This document shows, piece by piece, positions 39,055-60,653 of a DNA stretch of 64,000 nucleotides. Below the pieces are notes generated by a model that saw nothing but the letters and a program-made list of their open reading frames with translations, was not told where the DNA came from and did not search any database. The first letter of the stretch is position 1; the number at the start of each line of letters is the position of its first letter. The stretch spans positions 62,001-126,000 of the forward strand of contig JAPTJF010000107.1 in assembly GCA_029339195.1 (NCBI GenBank). The letters are read 5' to 3'. The DNA comes from Micractinium sp. NFX-FRZ (taxonomy: Eukaryota; Chlorophyta; Trebouxiophyceae; Chlorellales; Chlorellaceae). The position numbers and the translations under genes are program-made.

Positions 39055-42000
39055 CCGCCCCTGCCGAGGCGACCAACTCATGCACGCCGGCCTGCCCATG
39101 CCCATGCCCTCGCCTTGCTGCTGCCATGCAGATCACGGACAACTACATCTCACTGGTGGACCCCAACGCCCAGCTGGCGCAGTGCACGGCGCCGAGCCTG
39201 AGCTCCGCCGCCGGCGAGTGTGTGCCGGCGCTGTCTGCCGCCAACTGCGCAGCGGGCAGGCGGGAGGTGGGCCTGGGCTCAGGCCTGGGCGCGTACAAAA
39301 CCTGCCCCTACTGCAAAGCCGGTGGGTGGCCTCCCCTCTCCCGCACCCCCGCGTGCCGCCCGCCCGCCTGCTGCCCGCCTGCCGCTTGCACTGGCAGCCC
39401 CGCGCTCGTTCCATGTGGACTGCCCTCCGCCACGTGTGAAACCTGACTGCCGCCTGCTGGCTGCACCTGCTGGCTGCGAGCACTCGAACCTGTGGGTGCC
39501 TGTTGGTCACCCTGCTTGGCTGGCTCACTGATCGATTGATTGCTTGCTCGATTGGTTGGTTGGTTGGTTGGTTGCAGGCACCTACTCTGCCGCTGGAGCC
39601 AGCAGCTGCAGCAGCTGCGCAGCGGGGACATATTACAAGGGGCTGGGCAACACGGCCAGCGGCTGCACACAGTGCCCGGCGGGGTACTACAACGACTTGA
39701 CAGGCAGGTGGTTTGGAGTGGGCACTGCACAGAAGCAGTGGCCACACCAGCTGCCTGTGGTGACGTGGCGTGTGCTGCGCTGCCCCTGCACTGTCTTCCC
39801 AGCTGGCAGGGCAGGCATGCTTGTGTGCGTGCTTGCGTGCCCATCGCCTGCCTGCCTGCTGCCGTTCCCCCGCCTGCAGGCGCATCCGAGTGCCAGCCCT
39901 GCCCAGCAAACACGTACAGAGCGTCGACAGGCGCTACAGCCTCCGGGCAATGCCTGGCCTGGTGAGCAGCGCTGCAGCGCAGCAGGGTTGGCGTCGCTGG
40001 CTGGCCCTGCGCTGCCCGCTGGGTGCTGCCTGCCGCTTGCTCTGCACACGTGGAGGTGCCGCCCACTCATGTGCTGATTGTGCCGAGGGCCGCGGCGCTG
40101 TGCTGCGTGCTGACGTGCTGACGTGGCGTGCGCGATGCCCCGCCCTGCCAGCAAGTCTGCACCCTCATCTGCCCCCCTGTTGTGCCACCATATGTCTGTG
40201 TGTGCTGCAGCCCAGCCAACTCATTCGCCTACTGGCCCGGCTCCTCCCACTGCCTGAATTGCGTCAACGGCGTGCCCGCCTGCACAGCCGGCTCGGACGG
40301 CGTCTCCAGCTGCAACAGCGTGGCCACGCCGTCAGAAGGCAAGCAGATCCTGCCGGCGCGCGTGCCAGCTCAGCATGCTGCCAGCTAGGCGGCCGGTACC
40401 TTGACTAACTTGATGCTGCCTGGGCGTTGCACTCCCCTGCCATGCCACGTCAGCAACCACTCATATCAACACTCCCTGTCTTTCCTTACAACTGCACTGT
40501 ACGCTGGCCTGCCTCTTTCCTCTCTCCCCGCCCGCAGGCTACCACGTGCTGTCCGTCAGCTCAGCTGGCACGCTGGGCACGTGCACGACGCCGCCGGTGG
40601 GCACCTACTGGCCGCTCCTGACTCAGTGCTCCTCCCTCACCAACACCTACCTCTCCCTCTACGTGGCGGGGGACTGCTCAGGTGGGTGGGCAAGCCTTCC
40701 TGCGTGTGTTGCATGGGCTGGTTGTGTTGCTTGCATTGGTGTCTTTTGCAATTGGCACTTGCTGCAGGGCTGCCAAGCACTATTACTTGCAGGCAGGGGC
40801 GAGGCGGAGCTCGGCTCATGTTTGATGCTGGAGCCCTAGCCCGGGTGCTTGTCCTCCCTCCCCCTGTCTAGTCCTTTGCAACCCCCAACTACCGTCACCG
40901 TCCTTCCCACGAAACGTGAATGCTGCCCTCCCAGCCACTGTTGCACATTGCTCCCTCTTGCTGGTCCACCTTTCGTTCTTCCCCCAGTCACGGTCTCCCA
41001 TACCAGCCAGGCCCCCCGCTCTCATCGAAATGCGTGTCTCACACCCATCCCCCTGCCCCTTGTCCCTCCCACCCCCACGTCTGTGCGCAGTGACTGTCTT
41101 CCCCGCCAAGGAAGACTCCTGCTCCGAGCCCCTGGCAAACTCCGCCCGCAGCTCCGCCACCTACTCATACACCAGCCTGTGGATCAGCGCCTACTACGTG
41201 TCCGTGGACAGGATCGCCACGAGGATCGACCTCAGCACGGATGCGAGGTGCGGTGTGGGGTTGCTGCCTAGGTGGGATCGATTTCAACGAGTCAACTTGG
41301 AGGCAGTGGCGGTGGGCAGGACGAGCGGGGACAGCACCCTTCCGTCCGTGCCGCTCCGCCGGATAATGCCACCTGCCGGATAATGCCACCTTCCGGATAA
41401 TGCCACCTGCCGGATAATGCCACCGTGCCCCCGCAGCCGGCCTTTGCTCATCACCCCTCATGCCCCCCTCGCAAGTCCCGCCCTTTGCTTAGCACCCCAC
41501 CCCACCTGCCCTCTGCCCCTGCTCCCTGCCCTGCAGCGCCTTTGCTTTCACCCTCGACTCCTTCTCAGGCTCCACACTGGCCATCCGCTCCTACCCCCTC
41601 ACATCATCCCTGGGCAGCGGCGCCACCGTGTCCAATGCGGTATCAGGGGTGAGCACCGGTGGCTGGTGCAGCCCTGCTGTCGCCCTGCTGCTGCGGCTGT
41701 GCTGCACAGCTACTTAATCTTCCTTGTAGCTTTGCCGTAGCCCTGATCTAGCAAGGGTCAGCGCTGGTTGGCCGTTTCGAGGCCCCTCCCCCACCCCCCG
41801 CACCCCGTGCTACCGAGGGAGCCGCGTGCCTTGTGCTCTGCACCCCGCTGCTTGCCAGTGGCACCTGCGCATCAACAGCTGAGCCCAGCCCAAGCGTGGA
41901 TGGCCGCCGCACCAGACAGGTGCCTGCGGTGGAGCACACAAGCCTCAGTGGAAGCTGATTTCCATGTTGCCTGTGCCTGCTGCGCCTGCTGCGCCCGCTC

Positions 42001-45000
42001 TGCAGGGCAGCTCCCCCTACTGCACCGATGGCTTCATTGCTGGCACGGCAACCGTGCTGGGTGCCGGGCCGGTGGCGCGCGCGACGGATGCCAACAGCTA
42101 CTGCCCCGCCGGCTCCTACCGAGCCTCAGATGGCTGCCGCCCCTGGTGCGCCCGCCTGCCTCCCCACCAGCTGGCATGCCGCCGACAGCAAAGCGTGCGC
42201 CAGCCACGCACGCCCGTGCCTCTCAGCCCGCCTCTTGCTTGTTTGGGCTTACAGTCTGTTTTTGTTTTGCAAAGAAACGTGCGACACAGACCCCTGTGCT
42301 GGGGCATGCCCCCGCCAACTCAGCTCACCTGCTGTGGTGCTGTGCTGTGGTGGCACATCTCGCGAACCCCTGTCTCTCTATAACTCCTATCGGCTCGCTC
42401 CCTCCGTCCCGGGCGGGGCTGTCGAACTAGTGCTGTGGGGGCTGGTGTGCCCTGTGATCTCCCTGTGCCTCCAAACCTGCCCCTGAACGCTCCCTTCTCC
42501 CTCGTGCCCACTCCCCCCTGCAGCCCCGCCGGCTACTACTGCAGCCTCAGTGACCCCGCCACAGTCAACGAAGTGACCACCCCACAAGCGTGTGTTGTGG
42601 GTGAGGCTGCCAGCCTTCACGCCTCAACTCCCTGCCCGCCTGCCTGCCCAAGGGGTGCCTCTGTTCTTTCCAGCAGCCCTGAACGCTTCCCTGGGTGGGG
42701 CGCCAGCGACATTTTTGTACCTACCCTCCCTGCCCCCCGCAGACACCTACAACCCCTACCTGGGCCAGATCGCCGCAACCGACTGCCAGACCTGCACCGC
42801 CACCGGCCTCACCTCGCTGGCCGGATCCGACTACTGCACGCACCCCGACCACAACACCGCCTGCGCCAACGGTGCGCCGCCACGCCAGCTGCAAGCCCAG
42901 ACTGGGCAGGGCTGGCGCCACTGCTGCCAGCAACCGCATTCCCTGGGCCGTGCCACAAGCGCTGCTGGCAGCGCTCCCGCCGGCAGGCCGGCCCCATGCC
43001 GTTCGAGGCCGCACGCGCTGTTGGCAGTGCTTGCGCCGCGAGCATGGTCGTGCGCCAGCGGTGTGCACTGGGAGGGGTCTGTCCTTGCCAGTGCCCACTG
43101 CTGACCTGGTCGGACGCGCGCGCTTGCCTTGCCCCTGCGTGCCCTGCAGGCCAGGAGTACAGCGATACCACCCAGCTGTGCACCAGCTGCCCAGCCGGCA
43201 CCGCCCGCAGCACAGCAGACGAGGCGGTGTGCATATCCTGGTAAGAGGCAGCCAAGGCAGTTGATTGTTCCACAAACCAAATAGAATGTTCAAGTATGTT
43301 TACAGTGCGCAGGGTCAGCAGAACCCGGGCTGTGGTGCAGGAAAAACCTTTGTGGGCGGTGCAGGCAGTGCACCCTGTCAGCCACCCGCCCGCCTGCATC
43401 ACGCTCGCCCCCGCTCTGCATCTGCGCGGCCCGCGCGCCCCCGCCAACGGTCCCTCCCTGCCCCCTTTTGGCTGCCTCCCTGCAGCCCGCTGGGGCAGTA
43501 CTCTGACACGGCCGCCACCAACTGCGTGAACTGCCCTGTTGGGCAGTACAGCGACATCTACGGCTTGCGTGAGTTTGCCCTGCCTGCCATGCTTGCCCAA
43601 CTACTACACACTCAACAACCCCCATGCCCATGACAATGCCATGGCGGTACCAATGCCGTGTTTGCCCTGTCGTCCATGGCAGTACCATTGTTATGCTGAC
43701 AGCAGCCGGATGCTGCTGCCCAGCCTGTGCGCCTGTCACCGCATGTGGGCCTCCGCTGAACGGGCACCCCCCACGCCCCCCTGGCCCACCCTCCACGGCC
43801 CGTTGCAGCTGTCCAAACGGGCGGTGCGCAAAAGTGCCTGCTCTGTCCTGCTGGCGAGGTGCCCCAGACAGACGGCGGTCAGCTGGGCCAGCTAGGCTCC
43901 ACCTCCTGCTACTCCTGGTGAGCTTCGCTGATGATGAAATACTATGATACCCTAAAGACATAAGCCATCCTAGCTGCCATGCACGTATGCTGTGTGCATG
44001 TGCATGTGTCGTGGTCCACATTGCCAGCAGAGCTCCCTGGGCGGAGCGTTTGCAGGACGGATGTGTCGGGAGCCCAGCACCTGCCCCCTTGCTCACCCTC
44101 AACGCCTGCACGATCACCGCCTTGCCTTTAAAGGCGCCGCCCGCTGTGGTGCGTGCCCTGTGCTGTGCTGTTCAGTGCTGTGCTGAGCGCTGTCGTCCTC
44201 CAAACCCGCCTCCTTTCCCCCGCCTCCCTGCACCCGCCTGCCACGACATGCAGCCCCGCCGGCACGCAGCCCAACTCTGGCACTGGGCTGTGCGATGCAT
44301 GCGCAGCCGGCACCTTTCGGAACAGCTCATCTGGTGCCACAACCTGCCAGAACATCCCGCCAGGTGCAGAGGGTATGGAGCAATGTGTGTGTGTGTGCTG
44401 TGCACCGCGTGCAAGCATGTTTGCTGTGCGCTGCTCTGCCTGGTGCCCGGCAACGTGGCTGCGTGCATGCATGTCAGCTGCCTGGCACTGCATGCCGCAC
44501 GTCGTCGATCTCAGTGCAGGCAGCCTGTCTTACTCCATCCCCTGCTGGTGCCGGTGCACCATCCAGCCCAACTTCTGCCATCCCCATGCCGCGCTGCTCC
44601 CGTCCATGCCAAGTGCAGGCTTCAAGGCTGTGGCTGCCACCCCCCTGCTGGCGATTGAGCCGTGTGAGATTGGCACGGTGTCCTACTATACCGGCGGAGG
44701 CACCATCGGCACGCGCGTGCCTAATGCCTCACCGACCACATGCTCGCCCTGCACCGGCAACCACACACACGCGCCGCGCAAAGGTGAGAGGCTGGGCTGC
44801 GCCTGCTGTCAGTCCAATGTAAGTGCTCTCTCTGGATCTCGGCAAGGCTGTGATGTCGTGCTGTGTGGTGCTGGGATGGGGCGTGAAGGCGAGCGGGCAC
44901 GGTGGTGCCGAGCAAGAGGCGGCAGTGAGGCAACACCAGTGCGTGGCATGCAGCCATGCCATGCTTTCACCACTCACAGACCCCACGCTTCCCCTTCCCC

Positions 45001-47936
45001 TTCCCCCCATGTCTGGTGCAGGCATGAGCGCCTGCGCGGCCTGCCCCGCCGGCACCTACCCCACCCGGTCGGGCACCGGCACTCCGAATGTGGCCTCCGC
45101 CCTCGGCAACGACCAGTGCTCCAAATGTTACGACCTTCTGAGCACAGCCGGGGCCCACATCCTGTACCGCGAACCCAGCGACACCTCGTGAGCTTGGGAG
45201 GGTGACAGGCCAGGCAGGGGAGGCAGGCAGGCAGGCAGAGGCTGGCAGGCAGGCAGGCAGGCAGGGAGGCAGGCAGGGTGACGGGAAGGCAGCGGCATGG
45301 AAGCGCCGCATCCACGCTGTGCTGCTGTTATCACCCAAGGGTCTGACCTTTCCCTCCTCCTGACTCTTTGCCCCGCCGCCTCCCCTTGGCTCTGCAGAGG
45401 CGTCTGCTCCGTGTGCAAGGCTGGCAAGGAGGTCGGCGGCAGCGGCCACAAATACTGCCTGCCTTGGTGAGCTGCTGCCGCTGGTCTTCACCCTGCTAGA
45501 CTCCTTGCTCTCTATTGTTTGCGAGTTGGCCACAAGTATTGCCTGCCATGACGACCCCCGTGGCTACCTGCGCACACTGCTGCTGGCCTGAGCCGGCACG
45601 TTCAGCGCTCACATGCCCGCCTCCGCTCACCGCCTCTGCTCGTTGCCCCTGCCGCCCACGCCTGCAGCGCTCCCGGGTTTTACAACCCCGCTTTTGACGG
45701 CACCACAAACGACAACACAAAGGATGCTGCCTTCGAAAACTGCCAGCCCTGCCCCATCAACACCTACAGCTCGGCCGGGGGGGCGCTCACCTGCCTGCAG
45801 TGCCCCGCGGGGCAGAGCACCGACGGGCCGGGCGGCACGGCGTGCGAGGCGTGCCCGCTGGGCTACTACTCGCCCAAAGCAGAGACCCCGTGCGTGTCCA
45901 GCCCCCGGGGCAACTTTGTGGGAACAACAGGAGCCACAAACTTCACGCCCTGGTAAGCGTGGCGCGCACCCAGCCAGCGTAGCAGCATGCCCCTCTCTGC
46001 ACATGCCGCACACGTATCAATCCTGCTCCTACCCTGCTCCTATCTGCATCAACCCATGCCGTGCCTTGCTCGTTGCGGCAAGCTGAACCTCTGCAGCAGC
46101 TGCTGCAGCAGCAGCATCCAGTAGGTGTGTATGCTTTGTGTAGGGAGATGGGTAGGCACCCCTACACCTGGCCTGCGTCCGATATGGTGGGGGACGTGCC
46201 TGTGCCTGTGCCCCACATCCCTGCCGTGCTGACCTGCCCCCGCTGCTCTTTTGCCCCGCCCCTGGCTGCAGCCCCCTAGGCACATTTAGCAACGACCGGG
46301 GAGTTGCCGTGTGCGAGCCCTGCGGGCCTGGAGAGTTTAGCAGCATCGTAGCTGCCAGGGCCTGCCAGGTGCGCTGACGTGGCAGCGTGCTGAGCTGGCG
46401 TGGAGGGGGAGGCGCCGAGCTGGCAGTGCCAGTCAGTGTGGGCGTCAGTTGATGGCGCCACCTGCCTGTAGCGCCACCTGCCCACCAGGCAGGCCCAGTT
46501 CAAACAAGCATGGAGTTGCTGACTAGCAGCCCCTTCCCTCCCCACCACCCCCAAACCACACCCGCCCGGCACCCACCCTTTGTTTGCACCCCTGCTCCCT
46601 CCCTCCCTGTGCTGCAGACCTGCCCTGCTGGCACCTGGTCCATGGCCAAAGCCAGCGCCTGCACCAAATGCAGGACCGGCCACTCGTCACAACCGGGCAG
46701 CCGGGTGTGCAATGCCTGGTGAGTGGGCGGGATCCCCATTGCCTACCTCGCCTGCGTGTGCTGTGCTCAACTTTGGGGAGGGGAGCACTATCTGTGCCTG
46801 CAGTGGGGTGCCGCGATACTGGAGATTGGAGGCAGGGAGGCGGACTGCTGCACTGCACTGCACCGCACTCACTGCTCCCCCGCTTGCCCCCGCCCCGCCC
46901 CCTGGCGTGCAGCAAGCCGGGCACGTATGCCCCCAACACGGGCGCCCCGTCCTGTCTGCTCTGCCCCAAGGGCTTCCAGTGCCCCACCAAAGCTTTGAAG
47001 TGAGTGCCGAGTTTTGAGCCGTGAAAGCCTGGTGCATATTATTCGAGCTAATACACCGAGGATTCGGGGTTAAGAATTTGCCTGGAGCGCCGCCGAGCAT
47101 CCCGCCCCACCGCCTCCTGTGTTTCGCTCCATTCGCCTGCTTGCTGCTTCTCGCCAGACTTTGCCGCACCCTTGCGGCGCTCGCTGACCCCGCCCGGCTG
47201 ACCCCGCCGGCCTACCTGCCTCCCCTGCCGCCTGCAGCGCCGCCCAACCCTGCCCCAAGGGCCACTACAGCAGCAGGCCCGGCAGGAGACTGTGCACCCC
47301 CTGGTGAGCTGGCCAACCAATCTGGGCAGGCCGCTGCTGCTATGCAGTGCTGTGCCGGCGCCGTGCTGTGCTCTGCCATGCACTCCAACCCTGTGCTGTG
47401 CTGCGGTGTGCTGTGGCATGCTGTGCTGTGCTGCGCTGGCCGTGCTGTGTCATGCTGCGCGATGTGGCGCGCTGCATTGCAGTGCAGTGCTGCGCCGTGC
47501 ACGTGTGCGTGGCGGCCAGCCCCGGGCCATGCATGCCCGCACCTGCTTGCCACAGGAGACCACCGGCCCTCCTGCTCGCTTGCGCTCCCGGAGGCTCACC
47601 ACTCTGCTCTGCATGCGCCTGTCTTGCTCTGCAGCCCAGCAAATACATTCGCCAGCGGAACAGGGACAATAACATGTAGCAAATGGTGAGCCGTGCTTTG
47701 CATGCTGTGCTGTGCTGTGCTGCGCCCTGGTCTAGCCGACAGGTGGCGATTTGCAGCGCCCGGAGGCAGCAGCAGACCGTGCAATGCGCCTCCTCGCCCT
47801 CCGCACACCTCTGTCCATGCACCTTTCCTGGCTTTGCAGCGCGAGCACCGAGACAACGAGGGGCCTGGTGGGTCAGTCCACTTGCTTTGCCTTCAGGCGA
47901 TACACATGGCGGCGGTTGCTGCGCATCTGGCGATAG
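37660..47936 (+). CDS. Secreted cysteine-rich repeat protein B (tandem paralog of A)
   Basis: Twenty-six exons (37660-37771, 38220-38653, 39132-39321, 39578-39703, 39880-39961, 40211-40338, 40538-40681, 41091-41247, 41537-41648, 42006-42145, 42524-42600, 42743-42871, 43150-43240, 43486-43568, 43809-43917, 44254-44363, 44619-44783, 45022-45187, 45398-45466, 45668-45952, 46272-46368, 46618-46718, 46913-46999, 47238-47303, 47635-47685, 47840-47936) encode 1135 aa. All 25 intron positions and phases match gene A, and many exons have identical length, so the pair arose by tandem duplication (unit about 11.7 kb). The signal peptide starts MGAPRPCPRRAGPPAALL and ends LLGSAAAQC. The N-terminal region (IKLELVTATSAGSAASMDWL), Cys-poor middle and CPAG-type modules follow as in A, and the end is RRYTWRRLLRIWR. 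The intron after 39703 starts with GC, whereas A has GT there; the intron after 40338 is GC-AG in both. Extracellular role inferred; function unknown. Confidence 0.85.
39549..39575. repeat. TTGG tetranucleotide repeat in gene B intron 3
   Basis: Six or so TTGG units directly precede the acceptor of the exon at 39578-39703. Gene A has only a short TGATTGA stretch at this place. Confidence 0.85.
41359..41426. repeat. 17-bp tandem repeat, four copies, in gene B intron 8
   Basis: The unit CCGGATAATGCCACCTG recurs four times with at most two changes per copy. The matching intron of gene A lacks it, so it arose after the duplication. Confidence 0.9.
45205..45285. repeat. GCAG simple repeat in gene B intron 18
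   Basis: A long run of GGCA units with minor interruptions lies shortly after the donor of the exon at 45022-45187. Confidence 0.85.
45528..45556 (+). repeat. Echo of gene B exon 19 end
   Basis: TTGGCCACAAGTATTGCCTG then CCATG copies the exon end at 45443-45466 (GGCCACAAATACTGCCTGCC then TTGG). The equivalent copy in gene A shows it predates the duplication. Confidence 0.75.
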
Positions 47937-48477
47937 CGCTGACCCAAGCTCCGCCCCCTTTATTAGTTGCTTGCTTGCTTGCTGCTGCTGCTGCGTGTTG
48001 CTGTTCACTGCCTCTCTCTCCCCCTCCGACCCATCCACTTCCTCCGTCCCTTTTCATCTCTGCTACACACACTCCGCCATCACCATTTCATGTCTTGACT
48101 GCCGACACATCTGCCGCCCGTCCCAAGCCCCCGCCTTGACCGCTGCTGCTGACCTCTCCACGCAGCCACCCACACTCCCCGCTCACTACCAGGGTGCCCA
48201 ATTGCAAGCACTGGGTGCATACATGACATCACATTGTGCACCAGTGACTGTCCTGTTCACTACACGCAACCTCCGTCTGCAGCGCCCGCACACGCGGGAC
48301 CCCACCCTTGCTTGCTGCCCCCGCAGCGAGGCCCATCCCCACAACAGCCCACCAGTGACCGTCTCCTCCGAACTGCCTGTACCCTCCCTACCTCCTCTAT
48401 TCCTTGCTCCTCCGCTGCTGCCCCTGCTCTGCACACCTTTGCCTGCTCACACACCTTGACAATAATCATTCACCACT

Positions 48478-48482
48478 GTAAA
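48478..48482 (+). terminator. Putative poly(A) signal TGTAA of gene B
   Basis: TGTAA lies about 540 bases beyond the stop codon at 47936, matching the spacing in gene A. Confidence 0.5.
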
Positions 48483-48610
48483 CACAAGTACAAAATCTCT
48501 CAACCGGGCGACGCCAGGGCGGCACGTACTGCTACATTGGCAGGGCATGTAGCACTGTGAATCCCGTGCGTAAGCAAGCTGTGCGGTCCGCATCTTCGCA
48601 TGGGGCGACA

Positions 48611-48615
48611 TTACA
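48611..48615 (-). terminator. Putative poly(A) signal TGTAA of JmjC gene
   Basis: This is the first minus-strand TGTAA found past the stop codon at 49545, about 930 bases away. Assignment is weak because of the distance. Confidence 0.3.
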
Positions 48616-49544
48616 TCCGTGCCGCTGCAACGGCATCACACTTGTGCCGCTGCGGCGCATATATGGAGCACTAGCTGCGGTGGGCCCTGCCTTGCTTGCT
48701 TTCTCATAGTGTTTTGGGGAGGAAAGAACGGCTGCGCCATACGGCGTTGTCGCGAGGGAGGGAGAGGTCTATCAAACAAACAAAACAGAGGACATGCACA
48801 CGTGAACTTATAGGCGAGGCGGAGGAAAGGTACGGTACGTAGGTACAGGAGCGGTTGCATCACGCGCAGGGGCGGGCCACAGCTATGTGCGGACAGGGCC
48901 AGTGGGTCTCTAGAGATGAAAGCCTAGGTCAGGGTCTAAAACAGGACATCCGAGGAAGACAGCCACAAGAGGGGCTGGGGGTGGTGCCTGGGGACCAAAA
49001 AAAGAAGAGAGGAAAGAATTGGGGGGCTTGCGTCGGACATACAAGTGGGGGACAGGTGCCAAAATGAGGGACCGGGGCGCCCCGACCGAGAGGATTAGGG
49101 GTTCGCACAGAGTGCAGTGTGCCGTGAGTTTGGGGCGTTGTGTCAACAAAACTGGCCTGGCGTGTGACGGTGGGTGGGGTGCAGGGGGCCGCTTGCGAGC
49201 GTGTGCCAGGGGGCTCGCTGCGCCCGCGCCCCCAGCCAGCCGGCTGCCAGGCAAGAGCTCTCCTCAACAAAGAAATAAAAACACTAGGAGAAGGCGCAAG
49301 AGACAAAGTTTTGACAGCTGAGCCAGGGCGGGAGTCTTAAAAAACGAGATGCAAGAACTCTGTCCGCACGGGGAAGCCGGGGGAATCCCCCTCCCAACCT
49401 CCCCCTCAGGGCTTTAAATCATAGCTATAGCCCTGGGGGCCCACTCCCCTTGCCTGAAAAGGAGCCACATTCCCTGAGGGGTGGGCAGGGGGCTAGCTGG
49501 CATCTAGATAGAGCGGCGGGAGTGGGGGGCCTCCCAGCACCCTC

Positions 49545-59971
<10,427 letters not shown>

Positions 59972-60653
59972 TCAGCGTTCGTGGTCGCTCCTGCCGGCTC
60001 CGCTCCGCTTCCTTGCGGGGCAAACCCTGCCTGCCCCGTCTGCGCTGCAGCGCCTCGCTGAGTCTGCCCCACCGTCTGCAAACAAGAAGGATGCGGCTGC
60101 ACGTCGCCAAAAGGCCACGCAGCCTGCGCCGTGGCTGGGGCGCTGTCACAGCCGAACAAGGTTCGTGGGGCCTGTATAGAAGGGCCAGGCCGCCCAGAAA
60201 TGCATGGCCAGTTGCGGGGAGGGCCAAGAAAGGCCCTTTGGGGGGGGGGTCTCCACCCCTGCCCTCTTGGCAGGCTTGCCTTTGGGTGGGAGATCACTGG
60301 CGGTGTCCAATGGACATGCGTTATTTAAATGCGCAGTTCGAGCGCTTCGGGAACTGGAACGGTGCGAGCTGGGCGCTTGCCTGCTCACCCCAGCCGCCAC
60401 CGCCTTGAACAGGCCTTCAGGCAGTGACACCAAGCCGCCGTGCTGGGCAGGCAGATAACAGTTACAGGCGGCGGGGACGAGATGGCATGCCGGCTTATGA
60501 GAGAAGCAGTGTAACAGTGCAATTGAAAAGGCTGCTGAGCGTTGCGATGCATTGCGTGGCCGTGGTCCCCATCCGCCCGTCACGCCGGCCCGCAGCGTGT
60601 GCAAGGAAACAGAGTCATGTGTGGATGTGTGCATGGTACTCGTGCTCCCTTGC
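59972..60653. other. Intergenic: JmjC upstream and SRC2-like 3' UTR
   Basis: The sequence lies between the JmjC start (59971) and the SRC2-like stop (60654), both on the minus strand. A minus-strand TGTAA at 60462-60466 is about 190 bases past the SRC2-like stop. A ten-base poly-G run occurs at about 60240. No gene is supported. Confidence 0.5.
60462..60466 (-). terminator. Putative poly(A) signal TGTAA of SRC2-like gene
   Basis: This minus-strand TGTAA at a typical distance beyond the stop codon is the best-placed poly(A) candidate in the window. Confidence 0.5.

Larger units (their letters stand above)
47937..49544. other. Convergent intergenic region: 3' UTRs of gene B and JmjC gene
   Basis: Gene B is transcribed rightward into this stretch and the JmjC gene leftward. 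Their candidate TGTAA signals, at 48478-48482 (+) and 48611-48615 (-), are only about 130 bases apart. The part at 48700-49500 is less GC-rich and would be a 3' UTR of about 930 bases for the JmjC gene. No gene is supported. Confidence 0.5.

Noticed and set aside
41359..41426. Possible CRISPR-like array
   Set aside because: The 17-base units are directly adjacent with no spacers and lie inside an intron of a eukaryotic gene. It is a simple minisatellite.
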